This document shows, piece after piece, positions 25,064 through 33,258 of a stretch of 55,432 nucleotides of DNA; position 1 is the first letter of the stretch; the number at the start of each line of letters is the position of its first letter. The translations under genes and the position numbers were made by a program. This DNA comes from Streptomyces sp. NRRL F-6131 (GTDB lineage Bacteria > Actinomycetota > Actinomycetes > Streptomycetales > Streptomycetaceae). The stretch covers positions 1 to 55,432 of the forward strand of contig JOHN01000051.1 of the NCBI GenBank assembly GCA_000719695.1, read 5' to 3'. Below the pieces are notes generated by a model. The model did no database searches. It saw only the letters and a list, made by a program, of their open reading frames with translations, and had not been told where the DNA came from.

Positions 25064-25079
25064 TGAGTACGCGTACTCA
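25064..25079. promoter_or_regulatory. Perfect 16-bp palindrome, operator candidate
   Basis: TGAGTACGCGTACTCA is exactly self-complementary and lies about 104 bp upstream of the DUF5949-like gene, just past the ArsR-like gene. In a 73% GC sequence such an AT-balanced palindrome is unlikely by chance. A dimeric regulator site is inferred. Confidence 0.5.
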
Positions 25080-25138
25080 ATCCGCCGGGGAGCGGAACAC
25101 CCCCTACGGGGGTTGCCCCACGGCGACCGGACGGAGGG

Positions 25139-26125
25139 TCAGGAATGTTCCACCACACCGCCGTTGAGCGCGGTGCCGGTACCGGTGCGCAGATGGAGGG
25201 CGGTGCGGCCGGTGCGGCGGGTGGTCACCAGGCCGGCGCCGCGCAGGGCGCCGAGGTGCTGGGAGACGGCGCTCGGGCTGACGCCCAGGCGGTCGGCGAG
25301 CTCGGGGGTCGACAGCGGTTCGCCCAGCGCGTCGAGCAGGGCCGCGCGGGTGCGGCCGAGGACGGCGGCCAGCCCGTTCGAGGTGGGTCGGGGGCGCTCC
25401 CAGAGCAGTCCGACGCCGGCCGCCGGGTAGCGGATCGAGGCGGCGGCGCGCGGCGCGTGGTCGACGAGCACGTCCGGCCAGACGAAGACGGACGGCATCA
25501 GCACCAGGCCGTGGCCGCCCGCCGCGACCGTCCACGGCGCTCCGCCCGGGGCGGTGGGCCGTCGGCGGCCGCCCACCAGGAGTTCCCCCTCCCGCCACAC
25601 CACGTCACCGTGCAGGTCGGCGAAGAGGCCCTCCACCCCGCCGTCCACCAGCGCGACCGCCCGCCGGCCGAGGTCCGCCTCCAGGACCGCCCGCATCCGC
25701 CCCCAGTGCGGGGCGACCAGCCGGGCGTGGCAGCGCTCCAGGGCGTCGGCGGCCCGGGCCAGCAGCTCGGCCGGCTCCGGCAGTCCGCGGACCCGGGCCG
25801 CGCCCAACCCGGCGAGGCACTCGGCGGCGACCCAGTCGGGGTCCGCCGCCCGCAGGCCCGCCAGTTCGGTCCCGAAGGCGGGCACCCGCTCGTCCGGGAG
25901 CGGGAACAGGAAGGCGGGCAGGCAGCCCTCCACCAGGGTGCGCAGCAGCGGCAGTTCGGGCTCGGCCGCGAGGGCCGGACGGGCCTCGCGCACCCACGGC
26001 CGGTGCACCTGGTGGCCGCCCACGCCGAGCGCCACCCGCAGCCCGAGCACCGTCTCGGTCAGCGGCGACACCGCGAGCCGCACCCGGGCCACCTCCGCCG
26101 CCGACAACCGGATCTCCACCGCCAC
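25139..26125 (-). CDS. ArsR-like winged-helix regulator with N-terminal DUF5937-type domain
   Basis: The protein has 328 residues from a GTG at 26125, with GAGGGG about 11 bases upstream; GTGs at 26137 and 26134 are alternatives. Unusually the winged helix is at the C-terminus, about residues 255-315: LSTPELADRLGVSPSAVSQH is the recognition helix-turn-helix, followed by the wing TTRRTGRTALHLRTG. The larger N-terminal part (VARVRLAVSPLTETVLGLRV start) is the presumed ligand-sensing domain seen in actinobacterial DUF5937 regulators. It is divergent from the alpha/beta hydrolase with a 78-bp gap holding an inverted repeat, so it probably represses that gene and itself. Confidence 0.85.
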   Translation of the reverse strand: MAVEIRLSAAEVARVRLAVSPLTETVLGLRVALGVGGHQVHRPWVREARPALAAEPELPLLRTLVEGCLPAFLFPLPDERVPAFGTELAGLRAADPDWVAAECLAGLGAARVRGLPEPAELLARAADALERCHARLVAPHWGRMRAVLEADLGRRAVALVDGGVEGLFADLHGDVVWREGELLVGGRRRPTAPGGAPWTVAAGGHGLVLMPSVFVWPDVLVDHAPRAAASIRYPAAGVGLLWERPRPTSNGLAAVLGRTRAALLDALGEPLSTPELADRLGVSPSAVSQHLGALRGAGLVTTRRTGRTALHLRTGTGTALNGGVVEHS

Positions 26126-26147
26126 GCCCGGCACCACCCCTCGATCA

Positions 26148-26163
26148 TTAAGCCGTGGCTGAA
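26148..26163. promoter_or_regulatory. Inverted repeat between divergent regulator and hydrolase genes
   Basis: TTAAGCC-GT-GGCTGAA has 7-base arms with one mismatch, in the AT-richest part of the 78-bp divergent gap. It is a likely operator of the adjacent ArsR-like regulator. Confidence 0.45.
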
Positions 26164-26203
26164 CGATAGCCGGGCGCTCCCGGCAGCCCGCAGGCTGTCC
26201 GCC

Positions 26204-27097
26204 ATGGACGCCATGGAGTTCTTCACCTCGTACGACGGCACCGCGCTCGCCTACCGCACCGTGGGCGACGGCCCGCCGCTGCTCTGCCTGCCCGGCGGCC
26301 CCGGCCGCGCCGCCGAGTACCTCGGCGACCTCGGCGGCCTGGCCGCGACCCGCACGCTGATCCTGCCCGACACCCGGGGCTCCGGCGCCTCCGCGACGCC
26401 CGCCGACCCGACCACCTACCGCGTCGACCGGCTGGTCGACGACGTCGAGGCACTGCGCCGCCACCTCGGCCTGGACCGCCTCGACCTGCTGGGCCACTCC
26501 GCCGGGGGCAGCCTCGCCCTGCTGTACGCCGCCGCGCACCCCGACCGGCTGACCGGCCTGGCCCTCGTCACGCCGTCCTTCGCGGCCGTCGGCCTGGCCT
26601 CCGACACCGGCGCGGAGGAGGTGATCGCCACCCGCGCCGCCGAACCCTGGCACGCCGGGGCCGTCGCCGCCTACCGCCGGGTGAAGTCCGCCCGCAGCTT
26701 CGCCGAGGCCGCCCCGCACCGGCTCGCCTTCGAGCCGCTGATGTACGGCCGCTGGGACGCCGCGGCCCGCGCCCACGCCGCCGCCGACCCGGCCCAGCGC
26801 TCACTGCCGGTGAGCGAGCACTACTACGCCGGGTACACCCCGGAGACCGAGCGGCTGCGGGCGCGCCTGGGCGCGCTGACCTGCCCCGTCCTGCTCCTGG
26901 CCGGCGAGCTGGACCTCTGGCCGACGGCAGCCTCCGCCGCCGCGGCCGCGTCGCTCTTCCCGGACGTCACCCTCGCCGTCCAGCCCGGCGCCGGGCACTA
27001 CCCGTGGCTGGACGACCCGGCGGCCTTCACCACGACGGTGGAGACCTTCCTCCGGGGGAGCGCCGTCACGGGAGCAGGCTCGTCGCTCCGCCGATGA
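26204..27097 (+). CDS. Alpha/beta hydrolase (proline iminopeptidase-like)
   Basis: The protein has 297 residues from ATG 26204; ATG 26213 is also possible. The oxyanion region is LCLPGGPGRAAEYL, the nucleophile elbow GHSAGGS (Ser about residue 104), the acid GELDLWPT and the His GAGHYPWLDDP near the C-terminus, so the triad is complete. The HGGPG-like CLPGGPG and RGSGAS pattern point to the proline iminopeptidase/hydrolase branch. No signal peptide. It is divergent from the ArsR-like regulator. The substrate is unknown. Confidence 0.88.
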   Translation: MDAMEFFTSYDGTALAYRTVGDGPPLLCLPGGPGRAAEYLGDLGGLAATRTLILPDTRGSGASATPADPTTYRVDRLVDDVEALRRHLGLDRLDLLGHSAGGSLALLYAAAHPDRLTGLALVTPSFAAVGLASDTGAEEVIATRAAEPWHAGAVAAYRRVKSARSFAEAAPHRLAFEPLMYGRWDAAARAHAAADPAQRSLPVSEHYYAGYTPETERLRARLGALTCPVLLLAGELDLWPTAASAAAAASLFPDVTLAVQPGAGHYPWLDDPAAFTTTVETFLRGSAVTGAGSSLRR

Positions 27098-27121
27098 CGG
27101 GAGGCGCTCCGCCTTCCGGCT

Positions 27122-27892
27122 TCAGGGAGTCAACCGGTCGATCTCGGCGAGCACGCGGTCCGCGTGCGGGCGCACCCGTGCCCGCAACGCCGGACTCCAG
27201 CTCTCCTCGGCATAGCGCCGGTCGAGGTAGAGCCGGCGGGCGTGCGCGAGCACGGGGCGGTGCTCCTCCGGGAGCCGGGCGAGGGCCCAGTCGGCGGCGG
27301 CGTCCTTGGTCCTGATCCGGCCGGTGGCGAGCGTGCTCCAGATCCGGGCGAGGGTCAGCAGCACGTTGCGGGTGTCGCCCTCCAGGTCGTCGAGCAGCCC
27401 GGCCGTGCCCGCCGCGCTCGCCCGGAGCAGGTCGGCCGGCGGGACCGGGGCGAGGACCTCGGCGGGCGGCGGGCCGGCCAGGGGGCGGTCTCCGGTCAGC
27501 ACCGTCGTGAGCAGCACGGCGAGGTCCGGCATCGGCTCGGGACCGGGGAGCATCCCGGCGGCGTACTCGGCGCGCAGCCACTCGCCGTACTGGAAGTCGC
27601 AGGTCGGCGGGTACTGCCACGGCCGGACCTCGGCCCCGACGACCGCCGTCAGCTCGACCGGGCGGGCGCCGTCCGCCGAGCCGGAGATCCCGAGCAGGCC
27701 TCCGAGGAGCGCGCGCCGCTCCCGCTCGTCCAGCGACCGCCGGCAGACCAGCAGGACGTCCAGGTCGCTGGCCGGCCTGAGGCCGCCGAGCACGGACGAC
27801 CCGTGGAGGTAGAGGCCGACGGCGTTCCCGTCCAGCGTGCCGCGGACCAGGTCCGCGATCTCCTGGAGCTGCTGCACTGCGCCAGTGTCCAT
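27122..27892 (-). CDS. Aminoglycoside nucleotidyltransferase-like protein (AadA/ANT(3'')-type)
   Basis: The protein has 256 residues. The nucleotidyltransferase signature is LHGSSVLGGLRPASDLDVLL (Gly-Ser, then Asp-x-Asp), about residues 29-48. The C-terminal helical domain (NVLLTLARIWSTLATGRIRT, then KDAAADWALARLP) matches the DUF4111 part of AadA-type enzymes. These transfer AMP to streptomycin or spectinomycin. Chromosomal homologs in actinomycetes are often of unproven activity, so resistance is plausible but not shown. No clear SD precedes the ATG. It ends convergent to the hydrolase gene. Confidence 0.82.
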   Translation of the reverse strand: MDTGAVQQLQEIADLVRGTLDGNAVGLYLHGSSVLGGLRPASDLDVLLVCRRSLDERERRALLGGLLGISGSADGARPVELTAVVGAEVRPWQYPPTCDFQYGEWLRAEYAAGMLPGPEPMPDLAVLLTTVLTGDRPLAGPPPAEVLAPVPPADLLRASAAGTAGLLDDLEGDTRNVLLTLARIWSTLATGRIRTKDAAADWALARLPEEHRPVLAHARRLYLDRRYAEESWSPALRARVRPHADRVLAEIDRLTP

Positions 27893-28032
27893 CGCGTCAG
27901 TGTGCCCCGCCGGACGGTCCGGCCGCACGGTGTTTCGGGTCGGCGCACGGCCCCGCACCGCCCGCCTACGCCCGCCCCCCCGGAAGGGAAAAGGGGAGGA
28001 CGGGCGTGCGGGGTGCGGAGAGCGGAACCGGC

Positions 28033-28971
28033 TCAGGCGACCGTGAGGACGATCTTGCCGGTGGTGCGCCCCTGCTCGCCGAGCTCGTGCGCCTTCGCGG
28101 CCTCGGCCAGCGGCAGGACCGCCTCGACCACCGGCCGCAGCGCACCGCGCTCCACCAGCGCGGCGATCTCCCGCAGGCCCAGGTGGTCCGGCTCGACCAG
28201 GACCCACACGGCCCGCACCCCGTCCGGGGCGCCGGCGGGGACGTCGTCCGGGCCGGGCAGGGTGATCAGCCGGCCGCCGGGCCGGAGCACCTTCAGGGAG
28301 CGCTCGGCGGTCTCGCCGCCGAGGCCGTCGAGCACCACGTCGACCTCGGACACGGCGTCCTCGAACGGCACGGCCCGGTAGTCGATCACCTCGTCCGCGC
28401 CCAGCTCGCGCACCAGGTCGTGCTTGCCGGCGCTGGCGGTGCCGATCACGTACGCGCCGCGGGCCTTGGCGATCTGCACCGCGAAGTGGCCGACCCCGCC
28501 GGCCGCGGCGTGCACCAGCACGCGCTCGCCGGGGCGGACGTCCGCCGTGTCGACCAGGGCCTGCCAGGCGGTGAGCGCGGCCAGCGGCAGGGCCGCCGCC
28601 TCGACGTGGGTGAGGCCCGCCGGCTTCGGGGCGAGGTGCCGGGCCGGCGCGACCACGTACTCGGCGTAGCCGCCGGCCTGGCGCGGGAAGAGCGGCATCC
28701 CGAAGACCTCGTCGCCGGGCCGGAACACCCCCACGCCCGGTCCGACCGCCTCGACCGTGCCGGACACGTCCCAGCCGACCACCGGGAGGTCGCCCCACTC
28801 GATCAGCCCGCCGCTCGCCCGGGTCTTCCAGTCCACCGGGTTCACGCCGGCCGCGTGCACCCGCACCAGGACCTCGTTCAGTCCCGGCTCGGGGCGCTCG
28901 ACCTCGCGCTCGACCAGGTTCTCCGCTCCGCCCCACTGCTCCACGACCACTGCACGCATGGTGTCCGCCAC
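28033..28971 (-). CDS. NADP-dependent zinc-type/quinone oxidoreductase (MDR family)
   Basis: The protein has 312 residues from GTG 28971, favoured because AGGA lies 5 bases upstream; ATG 28959, 12 bases later, is the alternative and begins MRAVVVEQWGG. GroES-like N-terminal half: VHAAGVNPVDWKTR, then GWDVSGTVEAVGPGV. Rossmann nucleotide-binding motif AAAGGVGHFAVQIAK (about residue 153). No catalytic Cys/His zinc ligands are visible, so it is a quinone oxidoreductase or enoyl reductase-like member. It is divergent from a GlxA-type regulator with a 111-bp gap and is its most likely target. Confidence 0.88.
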   Translation of the reverse strand: MADTMRAVVVEQWGGAENLVEREVERPEPGLNEVLVRVHAAGVNPVDWKTRASGGLIEWGDLPVVGWDVSGTVEAVGPGVGVFRPGDEVFGMPLFPRQAGGYAEYVVAPARHLAPKPAGLTHVEAAALPLAALTAWQALVDTADVRPGERVLVHAAAGGVGHFAVQIAKARGAYVIGTASAGKHDLVRELGADEVIDYRAVPFEDAVSEVDVVLDGLGGETAERSLKVLRPGGRLITLPGPDDVPAGAPDGVRAVWVLVEPDHLGLREIAALVERGALRPVVEAVLPLAEAAKAHELGEQGRTTGKIVLTVA

Positions 28972-29082
28972 GCCTTTCCTCGATCCGTTCACCGCCGGGG
29001 ACCCCGGCGCCGAAGTCCACGATCCGGCATCCCGGGCCGCCGCGGTGTTGGCCGTCCGGCCATGGTGTGACAGGATCTGGCC

Positions 29083-30186
29083 ATGGGTACGGAGACGGAC
29101 AACGCGGCCACGAGGGCCGAGCGGACCGGCACCACCGAGGCCGCGGCACCCCGGCGGCACCGGATCGCGGTGCTCGCCCTGCCCGGCGTCCCGCCGTTCG
29201 AGCTCGGGATCCCCTCCCGTGTCTTCGGCAGCGCCGAGGACTCCGCGGGGCGCCCGCTCTACGAGGTCACCGTCTGCACCGCGGACGGCGCCCCCGTCCT
29301 CAGCGATGCCGGCTTCATCGTGCAGCCCGCGGCCGGCCCCGAGGCGCTGGCGGTCGCGGACACCGTGATCGTCCCGCCCACGCACGCCATGCCCGAGCTG
29401 GGCCGCGGCGGCCCACTGCCCCCGGAGGTCACCGCGGCCGTCGACCGCATCCGCCCGGGCACCCGTCTGGTGTCGATCTGCACCGGCTCCTACGTCCTGG
29501 CCGCCGCCGGGCTGCTCGACGGCCGGCCCGCCACCACCCACTGGAACCTCGCACCGGAGTTCCGTCGCGCCTACCCCAAGGTCAGGGTCGACGAGGACGT
29601 GCTGTTCGTCGACGACGGCGACGTGCTGACCTCCGCCGGGGTGGCCGCGGGCGTCGACCTGTGCCTGCACGTGATCCGCCGCGACCACGGCGCGGCGGTC
29701 GCCAACCGGGCCGCCCGGATGTGCGTCGTGCCGCCCTGGCGGGACGGCGGGCAGGCCCAGTACATCGACCGCCCCGTCCCCGAGCCCACCGTCGCCAGCA
29801 CCACCGCCACCCGCGCCTGGGCCCTGGAGCACCTCGGCGAACCGCTGTCGCTGACCCGCCTCGCCGACCACGCCCGGATGAGCCTGCGCTCGTTCACCCG
29901 GCGCTTCCGCGACGAGGCCGGCATGACGCCGGTGCAGTGGCTGACCGCGCAACGGCTGGAGATGGCGAAGCAGTTGCTGGAGACCACCGACCTCCCGATC
30001 GACCTGGTCGCGCACCGCTGCGGCTTCGGCTCCGCCAACTCCCTGCGCGCCCACATGCGGACCGCCTTCGGGGTCTCCCCCGCCGCCTACCGCCGCACCT
30101 TCAGCCCGCACGATCCCGCGCTCGCCGCGTCCGCGCAGGTCCCCGCGCCCGCGTCCGTTCTGACGGCCGCGCCCGCATCCGGCTGA
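29083..30186 (+). CDS. GlxA-family transcriptional regulator (DJ-1/PfpI-like plus AraC HTH)
   Basis: The protein has 367 residues. Residues about 25-200 are a DJ-1/PfpI-like domain (VLALPGVPPFELGIPSRVF; SICTGSYVLAAAGLLDGRPA with the family Cys; ADVLTSAG-type end). Residues about 240-340 are the AraC double helix-turn-helix (LTRLADHARMSLRSFTRRFR, and LVAHRCGFGSANSLRAHMRT). AGGA lies 7 bases before the ATG. Regulators of this type sense small metabolites and often control an adjacent oxidoreductase, which fits the divergent gene at 28033-28971. Confidence 0.92.
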   Translation: MGTETDNAATRAERTGTTEAAAPRRHRIAVLALPGVPPFELGIPSRVFGSAEDSAGRPLYEVTVCTADGAPVLSDAGFIVQPAAGPEALAVADTVIVPPTHAMPELGRGGPLPPEVTAAVDRIRPGTRLVSICTGSYVLAAAGLLDGRPATTHWNLAPEFRRAYPKVRVDEDVLFVDDGDVLTSAGVAAGVDLCLHVIRRDHGAAVANRAARMCVVPPWRDGGQAQYIDRPVPEPTVASTTATRAWALEHLGEPLSLTRLADHARMSLRSFTRRFRDEAGMTPVQWLTAQRLEMAKQLLETTDLPIDLVAHRCGFGSANSLRAHMRTAFGVSPAAYRRTFSPHDPALAASAQVPAPASVLTAAPASG

Positions 30187-30216
30187 CCCCCGTCACGGCC
30201 GGATGCGGGCGACCCG

Positions 30217-30378
30217 GGCCCGGTGGGTGCGGCCCGGGGACGCGTCCCGGAAGGTGCGGTCCGGGGAGGCGTCCCGGAAGGTGCGGTCCGGGGAGACGTC
30301 CCGGAAGGTGCGGTCCGGGGAGACGTCCCGGAAGGTGCGGTCCGGGGAGGCGTCCCGGAAGGTGCGGTCCCCGGCCCG
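30217..30378. repeat. Array of 27-bp tandem repeats between convergent genes
   Basis: GTCCCGGAAGGTGCGGTCCG begins at 30244, 30271, 30298, 30325 and 30352, an exact 27-bp period, with a degenerate copy before the first. Units differ mainly at one base (GGAGGC or GGAGAC). Each junction can fold TCCGGG-(7)-CCCGGA. No spacers are present, so it is not a CRISPR. It fills the gap between the GlxA-type gene and the convergent secreted-protein gene and may act as a multi-hairpin transcription barrier. Confidence 0.9.
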
Positions 30379-30407
30379 TGGGGTGACCGGGGCCGCACCC
30401 GTCGCGG

Positions 30408-30884
30408 TCAGCAGCTGGAGTTGACCGGCCCGGCCCAGTCCGCGCCGCCGTACCAGTGCTCGGTGCCGTAGGCCCAGTTGCAGCCGTTGACCGACGCCAT
30501 CGCCATCCAGGCGTCCGGGTCGACCGCGTGGATGTCGACCCGGCCCACGGTCACGTCCTTGGTGTTGACGCCGTACGGACCCCAGTACGCGTTGTAGCCG
30601 TACGGCGACCTGAGCCCGACGTACACCTGGGCCCCGGGGTTGTTCGCCTGGAAGGCGCCCGCCCACTGCCAGTGCGCCAGCACGTGACCGCAGCCGTCGT
30701 ACTGCTGCTCGACCTGCCCGGCGTACTGGCCGTGCCAGTAGACGTTGCCGGGCAGCCCGATGTTGATGATGGTGCAGGCGGTGCTGCTCGCGCTCGCCGG
30801 CGCGGCCGTGGCCACCCCGCCCGCCGCGATCCCCACCGCGAGCAGAGCGGCTGCCGCCTTCGACCTGACGCTGGTCTTCCGCAT
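30408..30884 (-). CDS. Secreted protein of unknown function
   Basis: The protein has 158 residues. GGAGGG lies 7 bases before the ATG. Signal peptide about 1-33 (AAAALLAVGIAAGGVATAAP, ASA-S). The mature domain has four Cys: one near the start (TACTII), one in YDGCGHV, one in NGCNWAYG and one at the very C-terminus (NSSC), probably two disulfides. It is rich in Tyr, Trp and Gly (VYWHGQYAG, YGYNAYWGPYG). The family is unknown to me. It is divergent from the membrane-anchored SARP gene, with 205 bp between. Confidence 0.75.
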   Translation of the reverse strand: MRKTSVRSKAAAALLAVGIAAGGVATAAPASASSTACTIINIGLPGNVYWHGQYAGQVEQQYDGCGHVLAHWQWAGAFQANNPGAQVYVGLRSPYGYNAYWGPYGVNTKDVTVGRVDIHAVDPDAWMAMASVNGCNWAYGTEHWYGGADWAGPVNSSC

Positions 30885-31089
30885 GGTGTGTCCCTCCCCG
30901 GTTCCGGCGCACGGCGCCGGAGCCTGTCCGTGGTCTCGGTCGCGTCCCGGAACGGCCGGCCTGGTCGGCGGGCGTCTCCGGGACACGCTCCGACCCTGCT
31001 CGACGGGGCGTAGCAGTCCGATCGCATTCCGCTCGCAGACTGGTAGCATCCGTCCGTTCGGGCGGGGGCGACGCTGGCGGGGGGCGGGC

Positions 31090-32850
31090 GTGCGGTTCGA
31101 GGTACTGGGTCCGTTACGGGTGTCCGGCCCGGACGGCGAGATCACCGTGGGCGGACCGCGGCTGCGGGCGCTGCTGGCCCTGCTGCTGGTGCGGGCCGGG
31201 TGGACGGTCACCGGTGACCAACTGGCCGAGGCGGTGTGGGACACCGGGGTGTCGCCGCGCAGCCGGGCCGCGCTGCCCAGCTATGTGATGCGCCTGCGGC
31301 GCGCGCTGGGCCCGGAGGCCGGCGCCCGGGTGGTGACCCGCAGCGGCGGGTACGCCGTCGAGTTGGCCGAGGACGAACTGGACCTGCTCGCCTTCCGGGA
31401 CCTCTGTGCGCGGGCGCAGACCCTGGTGGACGGCGGTGACCCGGGTGCGGCCGAGCCGGTGCTCGGCGAGGCGCTGGGGCTGTGGCGGGGCGAGCCGCTG
31501 GTGGACGTCCCGGAGAGCGCCGTGCTGCGGGCCGAGCTGGATCTGCTGGACAGCGCCCGGGTCCGTGCCCGGCACCAGCACATCGAGGTGCGGTTGGGGC
31601 TGGGTCGGCACGCCGGACTGCTGGGCGAACTGGCCGGGCTGACCGGGGCCCACCCGTTCGACGAGCGACTGAGGGCCCATCTGATGCTGGCGCTGCACCG
31701 CAGTGGGCGGCGGGCCGAGGCGCTGGAGGTGTTCCAGGCCGGCCGGCACGTGCTGGTCGAGCAGCTTGGCATCGAACCCGGGGCGCAGCTCCAGGAGTTG
31801 CACCGGGCGGTGCTCGCCGACGACCCGGCGCTGCTCCTGGCGCCGGGCGCGGCGCCCGCCGTCGCGATCCTCCGGGCGCCGCAGGAGCGGACGGAGCCAC
31901 AGGAACCGAAGGAGCAGCAGGAGCCGGAGGAGCCGCAGCAGCCGACGGTCGCCGGGCCCGGCGTTCCGGCGCGGCCGGCGGAGGAGACGCTGGAGAGCGA
32001 ACCGCCGGCCCTCCGGAGCGCCGCGCCGCGCGTGCGGCGCCGACCGCGGCGCCCGGTCCGGTCGTCCGCCTGGGTCGGTGGCGCGGTGGCCGTGCTGCTG
32101 GCCACCACCGCGGTCTCCGACGGCCTTCCGCCCCTGGCGCCCGCCCCGGCAGCCGGCCCGGCCGGTGTCGCCTTGCCCGCGAGCCGCGACGGCTACGTCA
32201 CCCGGATCGCGAGCGAGGGGACCCCGGTCGAGCTCACCCATGCCAAGGGCGAGGAGCTGGAGGTCGGCACGCCCGTCCGGGAGGGCGACACGCTGGTCGT
32301 CTCCGTGCTGCTCGGCGGTGTGGGGCCCGGGCCGGTCTCGGTGACCGACACGGTCGACAACCGCTACCGGCTGGTCGGCGACCCGATCGACGTGGACGGC
32401 AGCCGGCTGGCGGTCTTCGTGTCGGTGCGGGCCAGGGCCATGGACCAGCTCGACATGATCCGGATCCTCTGGCCGGACGCCGCGCAGGGCTTCGTGACGG
32501 TGGACGAGTTCCGGGGCGTCGGGGCGGCCGGCCCGTGGGCGCAGTCGTTCTCCGACGAGGGGCCCGACGCGGACCGCACGAGCCTGGGGCTGGGCGGCAT
32601 GATCCCGTGCGAGACGGGGGACGTGCTGTTCGGCGCGATCGCCAGCAACGGCGCCACCGCACCGGACCTCCCCGTCGGCTGGCACCCGCTGCCCGCCGTG
32701 GAGCGGCTCGGCGTGCGCCGGGCGCCCGGGCCGGCCGATCTCCGGCTGACGACCGCCTACCGGACCTGGAGCGGCCCCCCGACCTCCGCCGCCGAGGACT
32801 CCGGGACCGCGGCCAAGGGCTGGCGCGCCGTCCTGTTCCGCCTGCGGTAG
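31090..32850 (+). CDS. SARP-type regulator fused to a transmembrane helix and extracytoplasmic domain
   Basis: The protein has 586 residues from GTG 31090. Residues 1-95 are the OmpR-like winged helix of SARPs (VRFEVLGPLRVSGPDGEITV start, then PSYVMRLRRALGPEAG). Residues about 100-250 are the bacterial transcriptional activation domain (DLLAFRDLCARAQTLVDGGD). A Glu/Gln/Pro-rich linker (about 260-300) and an Arg-rich stretch lead into one hydrophobic segment (AWVGGAVAVLLATTAVS, about 330-350). The last 230 residues look like a beta-sandwich (VSVTDTVDNRYRLVG). Positive charges before the helix predict the DNA-binding part inside and the C-terminus outside, as in CadC/ToxR. Typical small SARPs lack this. 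The target may be the divergent secreted-protein gene. Confidence 0.85.
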   Translation: MRFEVLGPLRVSGPDGEITVGGPRLRALLALLLVRAGWTVTGDQLAEAVWDTGVSPRSRAALPSYVMRLRRALGPEAGARVVTRSGGYAVELAEDELDLLAFRDLCARAQTLVDGGDPGAAEPVLGEALGLWRGEPLVDVPESAVLRAELDLLDSARVRARHQHIEVRLGLGRHAGLLGELAGLTGAHPFDERLRAHLMLALHRSGRRAEALEVFQAGRHVLVEQLGIEPGAQLQELHRAVLADDPALLLAPGAAPAVAILRAPQERTEPQEPKEQQEPEEPQQPTVAGPGVPARPAEETLESEPPALRSAAPRVRRRPRRPVRSSAWVGGAVAVLLATTAVSDGLPPLAPAPAAGPAGVALPASRDGYVTRIASEGTPVELTHAKGEELEVGTPVREGDTLVVSVLLGGVGPGPVSVTDTVDNRYRLVGDPIDVDGSRLAVFVSVRARAMDQLDMIRILWPDAAQGFVTVDEFRGVGAAGPWAQSFSDEGPDADRTSLGLGGMIPCETGDVLFGAIASNGATAPDLPVGWHPLPAVERLGVRRAPGPADLRLTTAYRTWSGPPTSAAEDSGTAAKGWRAVLFRLR

Positions 32851-32887
32851 GGCCTGTGGTGGAAGCGGCCGAAGGACTGCGGCAGGT

Positions 32888-33205
32888 TCACAGCCCGCGG
32901 ATGGCTTCGCCCAGGTCGGAGCCGTAGGAAGCCCAGCAGATCAGCGAGCCGTCGACGTCGAGCTCTCCCATGAACCACTCGCCGTCGGCTCGGGCGAGGC
33001 ACAGGCCGTGGAAGGCCAGGATGACGTCGGGCCGGAGGACGTCGTAGTCGGCGCTGCCGAAGTGCTCGACGACGACGAATCGTTCGAGCGGGAGCAGATC
33101 CGCTTCGGCATCGCCCGACGCCGAACGGATCCGCTCGACGGTCCATCCGTCCGGGAGTTCCGCGTTCACTGCCGCATGATCGCAGCCGGGGTGCCCCACC
33201 GCCAC
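32888..33205 (-). CDS. Small hypothetical protein
   Basis: About 105 residues from a GTG at 33205, or 93 from a GTG at 33169; neither has a convincing SD. It has good coding bias, an acidic composition and a central PLERFVVVEHFGSADYDVL, with a Trp-rich C-terminal half (GEWFMGELDVDGSLICWASY). It resembles small cytosolic immunity-like or DUF proteins, but I do not recognise the family. It ends convergent to the SARP gene. Confidence 0.55.
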   Translation of the reverse strand: MAVGHPGCDHAAVNAELPDGWTVERIRSASGDAEADLLPLERFVVVEHFGSADYDVLRPDVILAFHGLCLARADGEWFMGELDVDGSLICWASYGSDLGEAIRGL

Positions 33206-33258
33206 TCGTTCACGGCGGTCACCAGCACCGACGGCCGACGGCGGGCTCGTCGCGGCCG

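Noticed and set aside
30217..30378. CRISPR array
   Set aside because: Repeats are directly adjacent with no unique spacers and no cas genes are present.
31114..32685. Minus-strand open frame of 523 codons
   Set aside because: Antisense to the SARP gene whose domains are unambiguous.
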